Positions 9,495 through 19,052 are shown, counted from the first letter of the stretch. The stretch is 64,000 nucleotides of DNA from Staphylococcus hsinchuensis (GCF_038789205.1 NZ_CP128355.1:1302001-1366000); one strand, 5' to 3'. Program-made: numbers and translations. The notes: generated from the letters alone by a model not told the origin.

Positions 9495-9917
9495 ATGTAC
9501 ACACAGCTGGAAATATTACTTACTCAAATTAGCAATGATTTAAATGTAGTGAGTAAACGATATGGTCAACGTGCAAATTTAACTTCTGAACAAATAGAAA
9601 TGCTAAGAATTTTGTATCACAATAAGATATTAACACAATATGATTTGACGATGCAGTTGAATAAAGAGCAATCTATTGTGTCGAGATGGGTGAAGAAGCT
9701 GTGTCATTTAGGCTATATCCAAAGTAAACAATCGAATACAGATTTAAGATGTAAAGAGTTAGTACTTACTGAGAAGGCGAATCGATTAGTTGAACAAATT
9801 TATGAAACAAGGATTACATTAATAAAGGGTAGATGTACAAGTATGACATCTATAGATGTTGAATTATTAAATCAGCTACTATATAAACTGAACAATCAGA
9901 AGACGTATATCTCTTGA
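9495..9917 (+). CDS. atlR: MarR-family regulator, probable AtlR
   Basis: 140-residue winged-helix protein. The recognition helix is probably NKEQSIVSRWVKKLCHLGYI (about 57-76), followed by a short wing and LTEKANRLVEQIYE. ATG 9495 is preferred over ATG 9480 because GGAG (9482-9485) sits 9 nt before the former and nothing sits before the latter. A MarR protein directly next to the atl gene is called AtlR, a repressor of atl, in staphylococci; the symbol rests on that position and on family membership. It converges on atl and shares its terminator. Confidence 0.72.
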   Translation: MYTQLEILLTQISNDLNVVSKRYGQRANLTSEQIEMLRILYHNKILTQYDLTMQLNKEQSIVSRWVKKLCHLGYIQSKQSNTDLRCKELVLTEKANRLVEQIYETRITLIKGRCTSMTSIDVELLNQLLYKLNNQKTYIS

Positions 9918-9972
9918 GTAGTAAATAAAAAAATACTGGATTAAGTCATAAACATGTATTTATAAAATAGAA

Positions 9973-10005
9973 AAAGAGGTCGGGACATCAAGTCCCGACC
10001 TCTTT
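9973..10005. terminator. Shared bidirectional terminator of atlR and atl
   Basis: Perfect 14-bp stem, AAAGAGGTCGGGAC (9973-9986) and GTCCCGACCTCTTT (9992-10005), with a 5-base loop. It lies only 12 bp beyond the atl stop codon and is symmetric, so it serves both convergent genes. Confidence 0.92.
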
Positions 10006-10016
10006 GAATTTCAATC

Positions 10017-13000
10017 CTATTTTTTATATGTTGAAATATCGAAATATTTACCTAATTGACCAATTGAATCGTAAAAAGTTTTCATGCGTGTTGCGTTTTT
10101 CTCAGCCCAAGAAATATCTGTAGCGTATTGGTGTACACCTGGGTTTAATGGATTCCAACGCATTTTGTAAAGTGTGTTTTGACCTTGGTGGATATAAGAA
10201 CCGGCAATGAATTTGGCACCGCCAACGATTGCTTTCTGTACTGTATCCCAACCATTGTTTTTCGCAGTTTTAAAGCCTTCTTTAACTGCATCACGATCAA
10301 TCGCACCTATACCAAACATATTATAGTATTTAGGTGTTACATTTGTAACCACTTTATTATCAATTACATCTCCACCATTAGATAATGTTGAAGTACCATT
10401 ACCTGTTTCTAATAATGCATGTGAGATTAAATAAATTTCATTGATATTATTCAGTTTAGCAGCTTCACTAAACGCTTCACCTTGCCCCTCTAAAATACCT
10501 TTTCCTTTTAATAACTTATTTAGATCCTCAGAAGGGATGTTTTGGGCTTTATCTAATTGTAAGAATTGGTATTTTTGAACTGGATCATTAGCTAATTTTG
10601 TAGTATCCATAGCTTGTTTGATTTCACTTGAAGTAGCATCTTCCCATTTACCAGCAATGCGTTGAATTTGTGGTTTTGCAGAAAGTGCTTTTTGTTTAGC
10701 TACGGCTTGATCTAATGTATAGCCTGATTGATTATATTGTACTAATTCTTTACGTAAATCACTTGCTTTAATCCAAACTACTTGGCCGTTAGCTAATTTA
10801 CCATGATACCAAGTTACACCATTGATAGTTTGTTGTTCAAATACAGTGAAAATACCTGTATAGAAATCTTTTAATGAACCAGCTGGTGTTTTAGAAGTAG
10901 GATCAGTGTAATAATCACCATTTTCGTTATATATGATATAACTGAAATTCTTCGCTGTAACAGGTGATTGATTTACATCTTGATCATCAGCTTTAGTTAA
11001 ATCTTTGCCTGCAATCCAACCAGTTTTATTGTTTACATTACCGTAAACATATTCATCTTTACCAACGTAAATTGACTTAGAAGCGTTGAAGTTATTGTCT
11101 TCAAGATTTTGTAAGTCGTCTAAGCGTTGCTTAGTAGTTCCCCATGGAATGACATAAAGACCGCCATTAGTTGATTTTACAATATATTTGTTATTGTTAG
11201 TAGTTGGTTTACTTAAACTTTGAGTATTAATATCATTTTTGTTTACCCAACCAATTGGTGTATTTTGTTGCGCATTTTGAATTAATACATAAGTGTTATC
11301 ACCTTGTGTACGTTGCTTTGTTACTGTATACGTTTTTCCTGCATATTTTGTTGCATCTTTACCTTGTGGGTCATAAACAGTTGTTCTGATACCTGAATTA
11401 GTCGTATTTAATTGACCGATTTGACTTACTGATTGCGTTGAATTAGTAGCAGTTGCTGCTTCGTTAACAGTGATATCGCCAGTTTTCATCCAGCCGATAT
11501 TTTCGTTTGAATTATTAGTAAGTAGGTAGAAAGATTTGTCACCTAAGTTAGCTTTCTTGCTTAATTTGTAAGTGTTGCCATTAACTGAAGATTTTTGAGT
11601 ACCTGTCTTATCATAAACTGAACCATAAACACCGCTGTTAGTATTCTTAACAGTACCTTGTGTATTTGATAATTCAGTTACAGATAAATCATTGTTAACT
11701 TTAACTGCAACATCACCCGTTAACATCCAACCGATATTATCGCTTGAAGCGTTGTCAGTAAGTAAGTAGAAAGAACGATCACCTAATGTAGCTTTCTTAC
11801 TTAATTTATAAGTATTTCCATTAACATAAGATTTTTGAGTACCTGTTGAATTATACACTGAAGTGAACACACCATTGTTTGTACGATTCACGATACCTTG
11901 AGTATTTGTTAAAGGTGTAACAGTTAATTGATTTTCAGTTGATGGTGTATCATCACTATCAGAACTTGAATCTGTAAGTTTATCTAGTCTTACCCAGCCA
12001 GATAGGTCATTGACTTTACCATATACATAGTTAGTTGAACCAACTTGTTGCATTTTTGTTCCATTAAATGTTTGTGTTGAAGATCCAGATACAGAGCCAA
12101 CTTTTTGAGAAGAAGTTGCCCACGGTACGCTGTATACGTTTGAACCAGGTTCGATTTTATATGCTTTATCGATTGATTGTACTTTGTTTGCTGATTTATA
12201 AGTTACATCGTTTTGGTGGACCCAACCTAATAAACTATCTTTATTGTAGTCAGATACAAGGTAGAATTTTTCATCACCAATTGATGCTGATTTTGTAACT
12301 TTTAACGATTGGTTTGTACGACTCGTTTCTTTACCATCATGGTCATAAATTGTTGTATATAATCCATCATTTGTAGAACCAATGCGTGCCATTCCATTCG
12401 TAGTATTTACTGATACTTCACCTGTTTTAGGTTGATCGTTACTGCTGCCGTCTGTACTACCAGAAGAAGAAGCGCCCCATGGTGCAACTTGACCAGTTTG
12501 GATTAAGTATTTTTCTCTGATTAAGTCGTATAATTCATCATAAGTGTAGCCATGTTGAGCTAAGTAACCATGAGGGTCACTGTGGTCTGAACCGCCTAAA
12601 TATTTACTTACTGCTCTATGTGTCCAAACAGTACCTTTTGCATCATACTCAGCACTATCAGGTTTTAAACCATAATAACGTAAATTTGTTGCTGCATAGT
12701 CAGCATAGTTATTGATAGATCTAGCAAACGAATCGTAATCGTGCGTATGAACAAGTTCAACATGGATGAAACGTTCATTTGCAGCTGGGCCAGCGCCCCA
12801 AGCAAGGTAATCCGTATTAGCTGTTTCAATTATACGATTTCCATCGACGTAAGCATGAACAAAAGCCATATTGTAATTGTTTTTCATGTAGTTGACTTCA
12901 CCAGTAATTGTAGAGTTATCATTCGCAGTATCATGCATTACAATACCTTCTGGAGAACCGTAACGGTAGTTGTAACGTGGTAAATAACTTGCAATATCTT

Positions 13001-14642
13001 TCTCGTAATTTGGCGCTTCAAATTTATTTTTACGGATGTAATCATTAATTTTTGAACTTACTGTTGGCGTATATTTAGGAAGACTGCTTGTTGTCGCAGC
13101 TTCTTCAGTTAGGGAAGCTGAGCGTGTTGAAACTTTGTTTTCAGAACTATCAGTTGTTGAACCAGCTTCAGGAGCACTATAAGCTGCGAATGTTTTGAAA
13201 ACTGGTGCTTCACTTGAGTTCGTGCTTTCTTGTTGAGTTGAATCATCAGTACTATTTGCAACTTTACGTGCAAGTGTATTTTCTGATGTTGCTTCTGCTA
13301 ATTGTTCGCTGGAAGAAGTCGCATCGCCATCAGTAGATTGACTATCTTCAGAAGCTTGAGTGCTGTTATCTTCGCTGTCGTTTTGGTCAGCTACAGTAGA
13401 ATCTTGGTTAGATTGAGATTGCACATCATCTTGTTGTTCACTAGAAGAAGTCGCATCGCCATCAGTAGATTGACTATCTTCAGAAGCTTGAGTGCTGTTA
13501 TCTTCGCTGTCGTTTTGGTCAGCTACAGTAGAATCTTGGTTAGATTGAGATTGCACATCATCTTGTTGTTCACTAGAAGAAGTCGCATCGCCATCAGTAG
13601 ATTGACTATCTTCAGAAGCTTGAGTGCTGTTATCTTCGCTGTCGTTTTGATCAGCTACAGTAGAATCTTGGTTAGATTGAGATTGTACGTCAGCTTGTTG
13701 TTCGCTAGAAGAAGTTGCATCACCATCAGTAGATTGACTATCTTCAGAAGCTTGAGTGCTGTTATCTTCGCTGTCGCTTTGTTCAGCTACAGTAGAATCT
13801 TGGTTAGATTGAGATTGCACGTCATCTTGTTGTTCACTAGAAGAAGTCGCATCACCATCAGTAGATTGACTATCTTCAGAAGCTTGAGTGCTGTTATCTT
13901 CGCTGTCGTTTTGATCAGCTACAGTAGAATCTTGGTTAGATTGAGATTGCACATCATCTTGTTGTTCACTGGAAGAAGTCGCATCGCCATCAGTAGATTG
14001 ACTATCTTCAGAAGCTTGAGTGCTGTTATCTTCGCTGTCGTTTTGATCAGCTACAGTAGAATCTTGGTTAGATTGAGATTGCACATCATCTTGTTGTTCA
14101 CTGGAAGAAGTCGCATCGCCATCAGTAGATTGACTATCTTCAGAAGCTTGAGTGCTGTTATCTTCGCTGTCGTTTTGATCAGCTACAGTAGAATCTTGGT
14201 TAGATTGAGATTGCACATCATCTTGTTGTTCACTAGAAGAAGTCGCATCACCGTCAGTAGATTGACTATCTTCAGAAGCTTGAGTGCTGTTGTCTTTACT
14301 GTCTTGTTGAGTAGTAGATGTTTGATCTTGAGTAGTTTGAGCACTTTCATTATTTAAATCATCTAACTGAGCATCGTAATTTGACTCGTCACTATCAGAA
14401 GTTTTGACTTGTGTTGGGTCTTGGTAAGCTTGTGTCCCTGAAATATTATTTGTTGGTTTACTCACTTCAGATTTAATTTGTTGACTGTCGTTAAGCGTTT
14501 TTTCATCATTTAAAACATTCGTATTTTTAGTTTGGTCTTGAGTGTTTTCTGATGCTTGTGCATGATGTGTTGATAACGCAGTACCAGCCAAAGTTAAAGC
14601 TAAGATTGACGGTACCTTGTAATTAAACTTTTTATTAGTCAT
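10017..14642 (-). CDS. atl: Bifunctional autolysin Atl (amidase / glucosaminidase) with expanded repeats
   Basis: Secreted peptidoglycan hydrolase of 1541 residues. Order: signal peptide ending about HHAQA-30; Ser/Asp/Gln-rich propeptide with 44-residue tandem repeats (about 117-446); N-acetylmuramoyl-L-alanine amidase (about 540-710), Zn ligand His in VMHDTAND (about 570), further conserved residues in WTHRAVSKY and DPHGYL; GW/SH3-type repeats (about 735-1290) that hold the enzyme to the wall; C-terminal glucosaminidase (about 1300-1541) with the probable catalytic Glu in SHALLETGNG (about 1412). Family proteins are cleaved between amidase and glucosaminidase after export. Roles: daughter-cell separation, autolysis, attachment. 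AAAGGGG lies before ATG. The repeat block makes it longer than S. aureus Atl (about 1250 residues). Confidence 0.97.
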   Translation of the reverse strand: MTNKKFNYKVPSILALTLAGTALSTHHAQASENTQDQTKNTNVLNDEKTLNDSQQIKSEVSKPTNNISGTQAYQDPTQVKTSDSDESNYDAQLDDLNNESAQTTQDQTSTTQQDSKDNSTQASEDSQSTDGDATSSSEQQDDVQSQSNQDSTVADQNDSEDNSTQASEDSQSTDGDATSSSEQQDDVQSQSNQDSTVADQNDSEDNSTQASEDSQSTDGDATSSSEQQDDVQSQSNQDSTVADQNDSEDNSTQASEDSQSTDGDATSSSEQQDDVQSQSNQDSTVAEQSDSEDNSTQASEDSQSTDGDATSSSEQQADVQSQSNQDSTVADQNDSEDNSTQASEDSQSTDGDATSSSEQQDDVQSQSNQDSTVADQNDSEDNSTQASEDSQSTDGDATSSSEQQDDVQSQSNQDSTVADQNDSEDNSTQASEDSQSTDGDATSSSEQLAEATSENTLARKVANSTDDSTQQESTNSSEAPVFKTFAAYSAPEAGSTTDSSENKVSTRSASLTEEAATTSSLPKYTPTVSSKINDYIRKNKFEAPNYEKDIASYLPRYNYRYGSPEGIVMHDTANDNSTITGEVNYMKNNYNMAFVHAYVDGNRIIETANTDYLAWGAGPAANERFIHVELVHTHDYDSFARSINNYADYAATNLRYYGLKPDSAEYDAKGTVWTHRAVSKYLGGSDHSDPHGYLAQHGYTYDELYDLIREKYLIQTGQVAPWGASSSGSTDGSSNDQPKTGEVSVNTTNGMARIGSTNDGLYTTIYDHDGKETSRTNQSLKVTKSASIGDEKFYLVSDYNKDSLLGWVHQNDVTYKSANKVQSIDKAYKIEPGSNVYSVPWATSSQKVGSVSGSSTQTFNGTKMQQVGSTNYVYGKVNDLSGWVRLDKLTDSSSDSDDTPSTENQLTVTPLTNTQGIVNRTNNGVFTSVYNSTGTQKSYVNGNTYKLSKKATLGDRSFYLLTDNASSDNIGWMLTGDVAVKVNNDLSVTELSNTQGTVKNTNSGVYGSVYDKTGTQKSSVNGNTYKLSKKANLGDKSFYLLTNNSNENIGWMKTGDITVNEAATATNSTQSVSQIGQLNTTNSGIRTTVYDPQGKDATKYAGKTYTVTKQRTQGDNTYVLIQNAQQNTPIGWVNKNDINTQSLSKPTTNNNKYIVKSTNGGLYVIPWGTTKQRLDDLQNLEDNNFNASKSIYVGKDEYVYGNVNNKTGWIAGKDLTKADDQDVNQSPVTAKNFSYIIYNENGDYYTDPTSKTPAGSLKDFYTGIFTVFEQQTINGVTWYHGKLANGQVVWIKASDLRKELVQYNQSGYTLDQAVAKQKALSAKPQIQRIAGKWEDATSSEIKQAMDTTKLANDPVQKYQFLQLDKAQNIPSEDLNKLLKGKGILEGQGEAFSEAAKLNNINEIYLISHALLETGNGTSTLSNGGDVIDNKVVTNVTPKYYNMFGIGAIDRDAVKEGFKTAKNNGWDTVQKAIVGGAKFIAGSYIHQGQNTLYKMRWNPLNPGVHQYATDISWAEKNATRMKTFYDSIGQLGKYFDISTYKK
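13307..14293 (-). repeat. 132-bp tandem repeats within atl
   Basis: Seven full copies and one partial copy of a 132-bp unit encoding DNSTQASEDSQSTDGDATSS and the following Ser/Asp/Gln-rich residues, 44 in all. Copies are nearly identical at DNA level. The fourth unit carries AEQSDSE in place of ADQNDSE and the fifth QQADV in place of QQDDV; the last unit breaks off after SSSEQ. Such tracts change copy number easily. Confidence 0.95.
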
Positions 14643-14677
14643 AATTAATGCCCCTTTAACAAAATTAATTTAGTGTC

Positions 14678-14683
14678 ATTATA
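14678..14683 (-). promoter_or_regulatory. Candidate -10 box of atl
   Basis: TATAAT on the minus strand (14683-14678), 36 bp upstream of the atl start. No convincing -35 box lies 16-18 bp away, which suggests an activated promoter. A degenerate WalR-like pair, TGTAAT-N5-AGTAAT, lies upstream at 14721-14737. Confidence 0.4.
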
Positions 14684-14857
14684 ATACGTTTAAATCGTAC
14701 GTGGTTTGATTTCATCGTTTTGTAATAAAAAAGTAATGTTTTCGGTTAAGGTATGTTGGTGAATTATTGAACATGGTGTAGGTTAAATAGATGTTATTAA
14801 TTTTATGTAAACGCTAGGGGGTCATTGTTTTATAAAATTTGTAAATTGTGTAATATA

Positions 14858-15280
14858 TTAAGAAAATTTTTTGGACATAACGATATGTTCAATGTTTTCT
14901 TCCATAAAAACAGAACCCTCCGCTTGATATCCTAAAGTTTCATAAAACTTCTGCGCTTGACATTGGGCATTGAGTGTTACTTTAGAGAAACCTTCATCTT
15001 TAGCGTACTGTTCGATAAAATTCATTAATTTTTTACCATTACCTGATTTACGAAATTGCTTTGTGATTGCGACTCTTTCGATCTTTGCTTTATCATCTAC
15101 AGCACGTAATCGTCCTGTAGCAAAAGGGATGTTTTCCTCATAACCGATAAAATGAGTGGATGTTTTATCATGTGCATCAAGTTCATTTTCTAGTGGAACG
15201 CCTTGCTCTTCTACAAAGACTTTTTTACGTACTTCGAAAGCGTCTTCCAGCATTTTATTTGTTGTTACCTTTTGAAACAT
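14858..15280 (-). CDS. GNAT-family N-acetyltransferase
   Basis: 140 residues, the whole GNAT fold. The acetyl-CoA binding loop is seen in ITKQFRKSGNGKKLMNFIEQ (about 73-92), preceded by ATGRLRAVDDKAKIERVA and followed by LNAQCQAQKFYETLGYQ, the typical final motif. The N-terminus VRKKVFVEEQGVP is characteristic of the ElaA/YjcF-like small GNAT group. Substrate unknown. GAGGTG precedes ATG. It lies between the DUF2538 gene and atl in the same orientation, as in S. aureus. Confidence 0.88.
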   Translation of the reverse strand: MFQKVTTNKMLEDAFEVRKKVFVEEQGVPLENELDAHDKTSTHFIGYEENIPFATGRLRAVDDKAKIERVAITKQFRKSGNGKKLMNFIEQYAKDEGFSKVTLNAQCQAQKFYETLGYQAEGSVFMEENIEHIVMSKKFS

Positions 15281-15313
15281 ACTTCAACACCTCGTTTAAT
15301 ATAATTAAAATAA

Positions 15314-15338
15314 CCCTACCATAGTAGCTATGATAGGG
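15314..15338 (-). terminator. Hairpin after the DUF2538 gene
   Basis: CCCTACCATAG (15314-15324) pairs with CTATGATAGGG (15328-15338), one mismatch, loop of three. On the minus strand TTATTTTAATT follows. Probable terminator between the DUF2538 and GNAT genes. Confidence 0.65.
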
Positions 15339-15352
15339 CAACGTCCATTAAA

Positions 15353-15823
15353 TTATTGAGCTTCTTGACGAATAATCGCTGAATATTGCCAAAATATTCT
15401 CATCTGAGCAATATTCCAATTATTCATTCCCATAGTGAAACCTGATGGTTTGAAAATATTCACATCAGTAACTTCTAAAGCAGCAGCAACTAAATATTGG
15501 ATTGGGATACTAATCTGTTTCATCGTTTCAGTAATACCATTTTCATCATAAACCCAAGAAAATGGTAACTCTGCTTCAAACACATCGACTTTATCGAAGA
15601 TTTCTGGTAATGCTACGATATAACATGCGCCATCAACGATTGGATTGTGTTCACTATCCTTATAATAAATTCTTAAGGCTTCATAATTTTCACGATGTTC
15701 ATGGTTGACGTAAAAGAATTCATTTCTAAATAGAGCCATGTCTTTACTGTGGATTAATTGTTGTTCCAGAATATTGAACATACCATTGATATGAGCAATT
15801 TTTTCATATGTTTTACGTGACAT
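15353..15823 (-). CDS. DUF2538 family protein
   Basis: 156-residue cytosolic protein of unknown function, conserved in staphylococci at this position beside the LCP gene. It has no signal peptide or membrane segment. Characteristic segments are YVNHEHRENYEAL, VDGACYIVALPEIF and GFTMGMNNWNIAQMRIFWQY. A good ribosome site (GAGGAG) precedes ATG, 41 bp after the LCP gene, so the two are probably co-transcribed. Structure or function cannot be read from sequence. Confidence 0.85.
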   Translation of the reverse strand: MSRKTYEKIAHINGMFNILEQQLIHSKDMALFRNEFFYVNHEHRENYEALRIYYKDSEHNPIVDGACYIVALPEIFDKVDVFEAELPFSWVYDENGITETMKQISIPIQYLVAAALEVTDVNIFKPSGFTMGMNNWNIAQMRIFWQYSAIIRQEAQ

Positions 15824-15863
15824 GTCGCGTACTCCTCTCTACTTTGAGTATTAAAGTTGAAAA

Positions 15864-17084
15864 TTAGTAAACTGCATTTTGTTGCTGTGTCTGACCTTCT
15901 TGATAGTTTGAATTACCAGTGGATTGTTGTGTTTGTGAATCCATAGATTGATTGTCGTTAGTTTGAGTATTATTAGTATTTTGATTTGATTCATTGTCGT
16001 TTTCGTTATTATTATTTTCATCATCAGAAGTATCGTTCTGATTCTTTTTAAGTAAACTACTATCAATTTTAGTCTGTGGCACGAGTGTACCATAAAAATC
16101 AGTTACACGTTGATTTAAAAATGCATCTTTATCACTAATTTTAGGGAGATTTAAATCATTACGCAATAAATTTGAAGTATTTTGGATACTTTTTATTGAA
16201 GGATTGTAATAGTAAATACCTTTTAGATAATCATCTTTACCTTTGAGTTGTTTACTTTTTATATCCATATCATGACGCATGTAAGTTGAAACAAAGCCTT
16301 CCATTTCTTTCTGACTAAAGTTATGTTTAGAATTTTTACCTACAATGCTAATGACGTTATCCAATTTATCGAATGAATTTGTCTGTTGTGCTTTGGCGAA
16401 TAATATTTTAATAAGTTCCATTTGACGTTCGCCGCGTTTTAGATCTGAATCATGATGTCTTGTTCGAGCTACAGCAAGCGCTTGATCACCATTTAATGTT
16501 TGGTAACCTTTTTTAACTTTAATATTGCCATCGTCATTCGTATTTGGTTCATCTAAATTATAAGGTACATCGTATTTGATACCGCCAAGTTCATCAACTG
16601 CGTCAACGAAGGCATCCATATTTATTCTTATATAATAATCGACAGGCACATTTAATGTTGCTTCTACAGCGTCCATTGAGGAAGTAGGTCCACCAAATAC
16701 ATGAGCATGTGTGATTTTATCATAGTAGCCAACTTTAGGAATATAACTTACCGTATCTCTTGGAATACTTAACAATCTTATTCTATTTTTATCTGCGTTA
16801 AATGTAGAGAGGATCATTGCATCACTTCTAGAATGTTCAGTTGTCTGTCCATTTTCTTCTCTACCACTATTTTCATCGATTCCTAAAAATAAAATTGTAA
16901 AAGGGTCCTTAGAAGGATCTATTTTTGATTTTCTTACATTTGAAGTTCGATCAGAATCATCTTGGTTATATGAGTTTTCAAATGCTTTTTCAGAAGATTT
17001 TAGTATAGTAATAGCAAAGATAATTGGAACAACTACAAGAATTAATGAGAGTAATATAAGAAAGTATTTAAAAAATTTATTCAT
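15864..17084 (-). CDS. lcpB: LytR-CpsA-Psr (LCP) ligase, LcpB-like
   Basis: 406 residues. One N-terminal membrane helix (about 6-28) anchors an extracellular LCP domain that transfers wall teichoic acid or other phosphate-linked glycans from undecaprenyl diphosphate to peptidoglycan. LCP signatures: ILFLGIDEN, SRSDAMILSTFNADKNRIRLLSIPRDT, DAVDELGGI, and ARTRHHDSDLKRGERQMELI, whose Arg/Asp residues bind the pyrophosphate. The position near atl matches S. aureus LcpB, hence the symbol. About 60 C-terminal residues form an Asn/Gln/Asp-rich low-complexity tail that is probably disordered. TTAAGGAG precedes ATG. Confidence 0.88.
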   Translation of the reverse strand: MNKFFKYFLILLSLILVVVPIIFAITILKSSEKAFENSYNQDDSDRTSNVRKSKIDPSKDPFTILFLGIDENSGREENGQTTEHSRSDAMILSTFNADKNRIRLLSIPRDTVSYIPKVGYYDKITHAHVFGGPTSSMDAVEATLNVPVDYYIRINMDAFVDAVDELGGIKYDVPYNLDEPNTNDDGNIKVKKGYQTLNGDQALAVARTRHHDSDLKRGERQMELIKILFAKAQQTNSFDKLDNVISIVGKNSKHNFSQKEMEGFVSTYMRHDMDIKSKQLKGKDDYLKGIYYYNPSIKSIQNTSNLLRNDLNLPKISDKDAFLNQRVTDFYGTLVPQTKIDSSLLKKNQNDTSDDENNNNENDNESNQNTNNTQTNDNQSMDSQTQQSTGNSNYQEGQTQQQNAVY

Positions 17085-17139
17085 GTTTGAAGCTCCTTAA
17101 ATATATGATTGATTTGGAATTTTTATACAATGTTAAGAA

Positions 17140-17156
17140 TGTAAATTTATTGTAAA
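17140..17156 (+). promoter_or_regulatory. WalR box between lcpB and pgcA
   Basis: TGTAAATTTATTGTAAA is a full match to the WalR consensus TGTWAH-N5-TGTWAH. It lies 56 bp upstream of the lcpB start, in the orientation facing away from lcpB, and 240 bp before the phosphoglucomutase gene. WalKR is the essential two-component system for wall turnover in staphylococci. The rest of the 312-bp gap (17085-17396) is AT-rich, with a TATAAT at about 17310. Confidence 0.55.
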
Positions 17157-17396
17157 GTATAAATGTGCTATAACTTATTATTCTATTACTAATAGAGTAA
17201 TTTATCAATAAAGAAATAAAATTTGTCAAATAAATATCTCAATTTAGGTGAAAATCATCTTAATTAATCGAGGTGTTAGTATAAAATGATTTCTTGCGTA
17301 ACTTACGATATAATGGGGAATGCAATGACTTTGAAATTGAGAAGATCTATATAGATGATATATAAACCTTGTGCTTAAAATATAAGGAGGATAATT

Positions 17397-19052
17397 ATGA
17401 AACAACAGTGGTTGGACAAGATTGATGAAAGTCTAGTGAAATCATTTTATGATCAACAATCAGAAAATGAACAACATGAAGGATTCGAAAATATTTTAAG
17501 TTTTGGTACGGCTGGTATACGTAGCAAGATCGGTTTAGGACCAGGCTATTTGAATGCATTCACAGTTCGAAAAGTTGCATTAGGATTAGCAAAGTATTTA
17601 AAGGCACAAACTGATGAACCTAAAGCAGTAATATATTATGATACAAGATTACTATCTGATGAATTCAGTGTAGAAATGGCTAGCGTAATGGGCACTTTTG
17701 GTGTTCAAGTTATACTTGCTAACAGCTATAAATCAACACCTGAATTATCATTTGCAGTAAAACATTTAAAAGCTGATGCAGGTGTAATGATTACAGCAAG
17801 TCATAATCCTAAACAATATAATGGAATAAAAGTTTACAATGAAAAAGGTGGCCAATTACTTCCAGATACTTCAGAAGCATTGAGTGAGTATATTAATAAC
17901 ATCAAAGAGCCTTTAACGATCGAAAAGGGAAATTTCAATGCATTAGTAGATGAAAATGCGATTGTATTTATTAATCAGGATTTAATCGAAGAATATAAAC
18001 AAGAAGTTAAAGATTTAGTTGGTACAATTGAAGGTAATGAAACACAAGTGGTATTAACGAGTTTACATGGAACGAGTTTACCGATACTTTCTGAAATTTT
18101 AGATGAGCTTGACTTCAATCAATATGTAATAGAAGACACACAATCAAAACCTGATGGAAACTTCCCAACAGTGAAAGCAGCAAATCCTGAAGAAGAAGCA
18201 GTATTTGAACGTAGCTTAAAATTAGCAGAAGAACGAGATGCACAATTAATCATAGCTACTGATCCTGATGCCGATCGTTTAGGATTTATAGAAAGATATG
18301 GCAATAATGATTATAAATATTTTAACGGTAATGAAATTGGATTATTATTGATGAAGTTAAGATTCCAAGTACTAGTGGATGAAGGTAAACCATTGTATAT
18401 TGTGAAATCTATCGTAACAAGTGAACTTGCTGATAGACTTGCACATGCATTAGATGTAGAAGTAAACAATGTGTTGACAGGTTTTAAATTTATTTCAGAT
18501 AAAATTGAGGAAAAAGAATCCGACGGGAAAGACCAATTACTACTTGCATTTGAAGAAAGTCATGGATATTTAGCTAAACCAATTTCTAGAGATAAGGATG
18601 CAATACAAATTGCGCCTTTATTAATCAAATATAAAAACTTACTTGCAAAAAATGGTCTTACCTTTAAAGATGAAATGAATGATATTTATCAAAATATTGG
18701 TAAATTTGAGAATCGTACATTAGCGCCAGAGTTTGAAGGTGAAGCTGGTCGAAGTAAAATAGTGAATATCATGGAAAGATTTAGAAATGAACCACAAACT
18801 CAAATTTGTGGTATAGACGTTAAACAAATAGAAGACTATCAAAAAGGTTCTGTTAAAAATCTTGAAACAGGGGAGACAGAATCACTTACATTACCAAATA
18901 CGAATTTGGTTAGATTTATTTTTGATGATGGTTTTATTGCATTACGACCATCAGGCACAGAGCCAAAGTTAAAAGTGTATTTTTCACTAAAAGCAGAAAA
19001 TATAGATGAAATTACAGACCAATTTATGAAAGAATATATTGAGACTGTATAA
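17397..19052 (+). CDS. pgcA: Alpha-phosphoglucomutase (phosphohexomutase family)
   Basis: 551-residue cytosolic enzyme that interconverts glucose-6-phosphate and glucose-1-phosphate, the precursor of UDP-glucose for glycolipid and teichoic-acid synthesis. Phosphoserine loop MITASHNPKQYNG with Ser about 135; Mg site ATDPDADRLG (about 288-297); sugar-binding loop FEESHGYL (about 385); phosphate-binding loop RPSGTEPKLK (about 519). The set and length fit PgcA; phosphomannomutase activity is also possible in this family. GGAGG precedes ATG. In S. aureus this slot between lcpB and qox carries fmtA, and pgcA is elsewhere. Confidence 0.88.
   Translation: MKQQWLDKIDESLVKSFYDQQSENEQHEGFENILSFGTAGIRSKIGLGPGYLNAFTVRKVALGLAKYLKAQTDEPKAVIYYDTRLLSDEFSVEMASVMGTFGVQVILANSYKSTPELSFAVKHLKADAGVMITASHNPKQYNGIKVYNEKGGQLLPDTSEALSEYINNIKEPLTIEKGNFNALVDENAIVFINQDLIEEYKQEVKDLVGTIEGNETQVVLTSLHGTSLPILSEILDELDFNQYVIEDTQSKPDGNFPTVKAANPEEEAVFERSLKLAEERDAQLIIATDPDADRLGFIERYGNNDYKYFNGNEIGLLLMKLRFQVLVDEGKPLYIVKSIVTSELADRLAHALDVEVNNVLTGFKFISDKIEEKESDGKDQLLLAFEESHGYLAKPISRDKDAIQIAPLLIKYKNLLAKNGLTFKDEMNDIYQNIGKFENRTLAPEFEGEAGRSKIVNIMERFRNEPQTQICGIDVKQIEDYQKGSVKNLETGETESLTLPNTNLVRFIFDDGFIALRPSGTEPKLKVYFSLKAENIDEITDQFMKEYIETV

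Noticed and set aside
13302-14357. 351-codon plus-strand open frame across the atl repeats
   Set aside because: It is a frame kept open by the repetitive sequence of atl on the other strand; composition (Arg/Ser/Ile repeats) and absence of a ribosome site rule it out.
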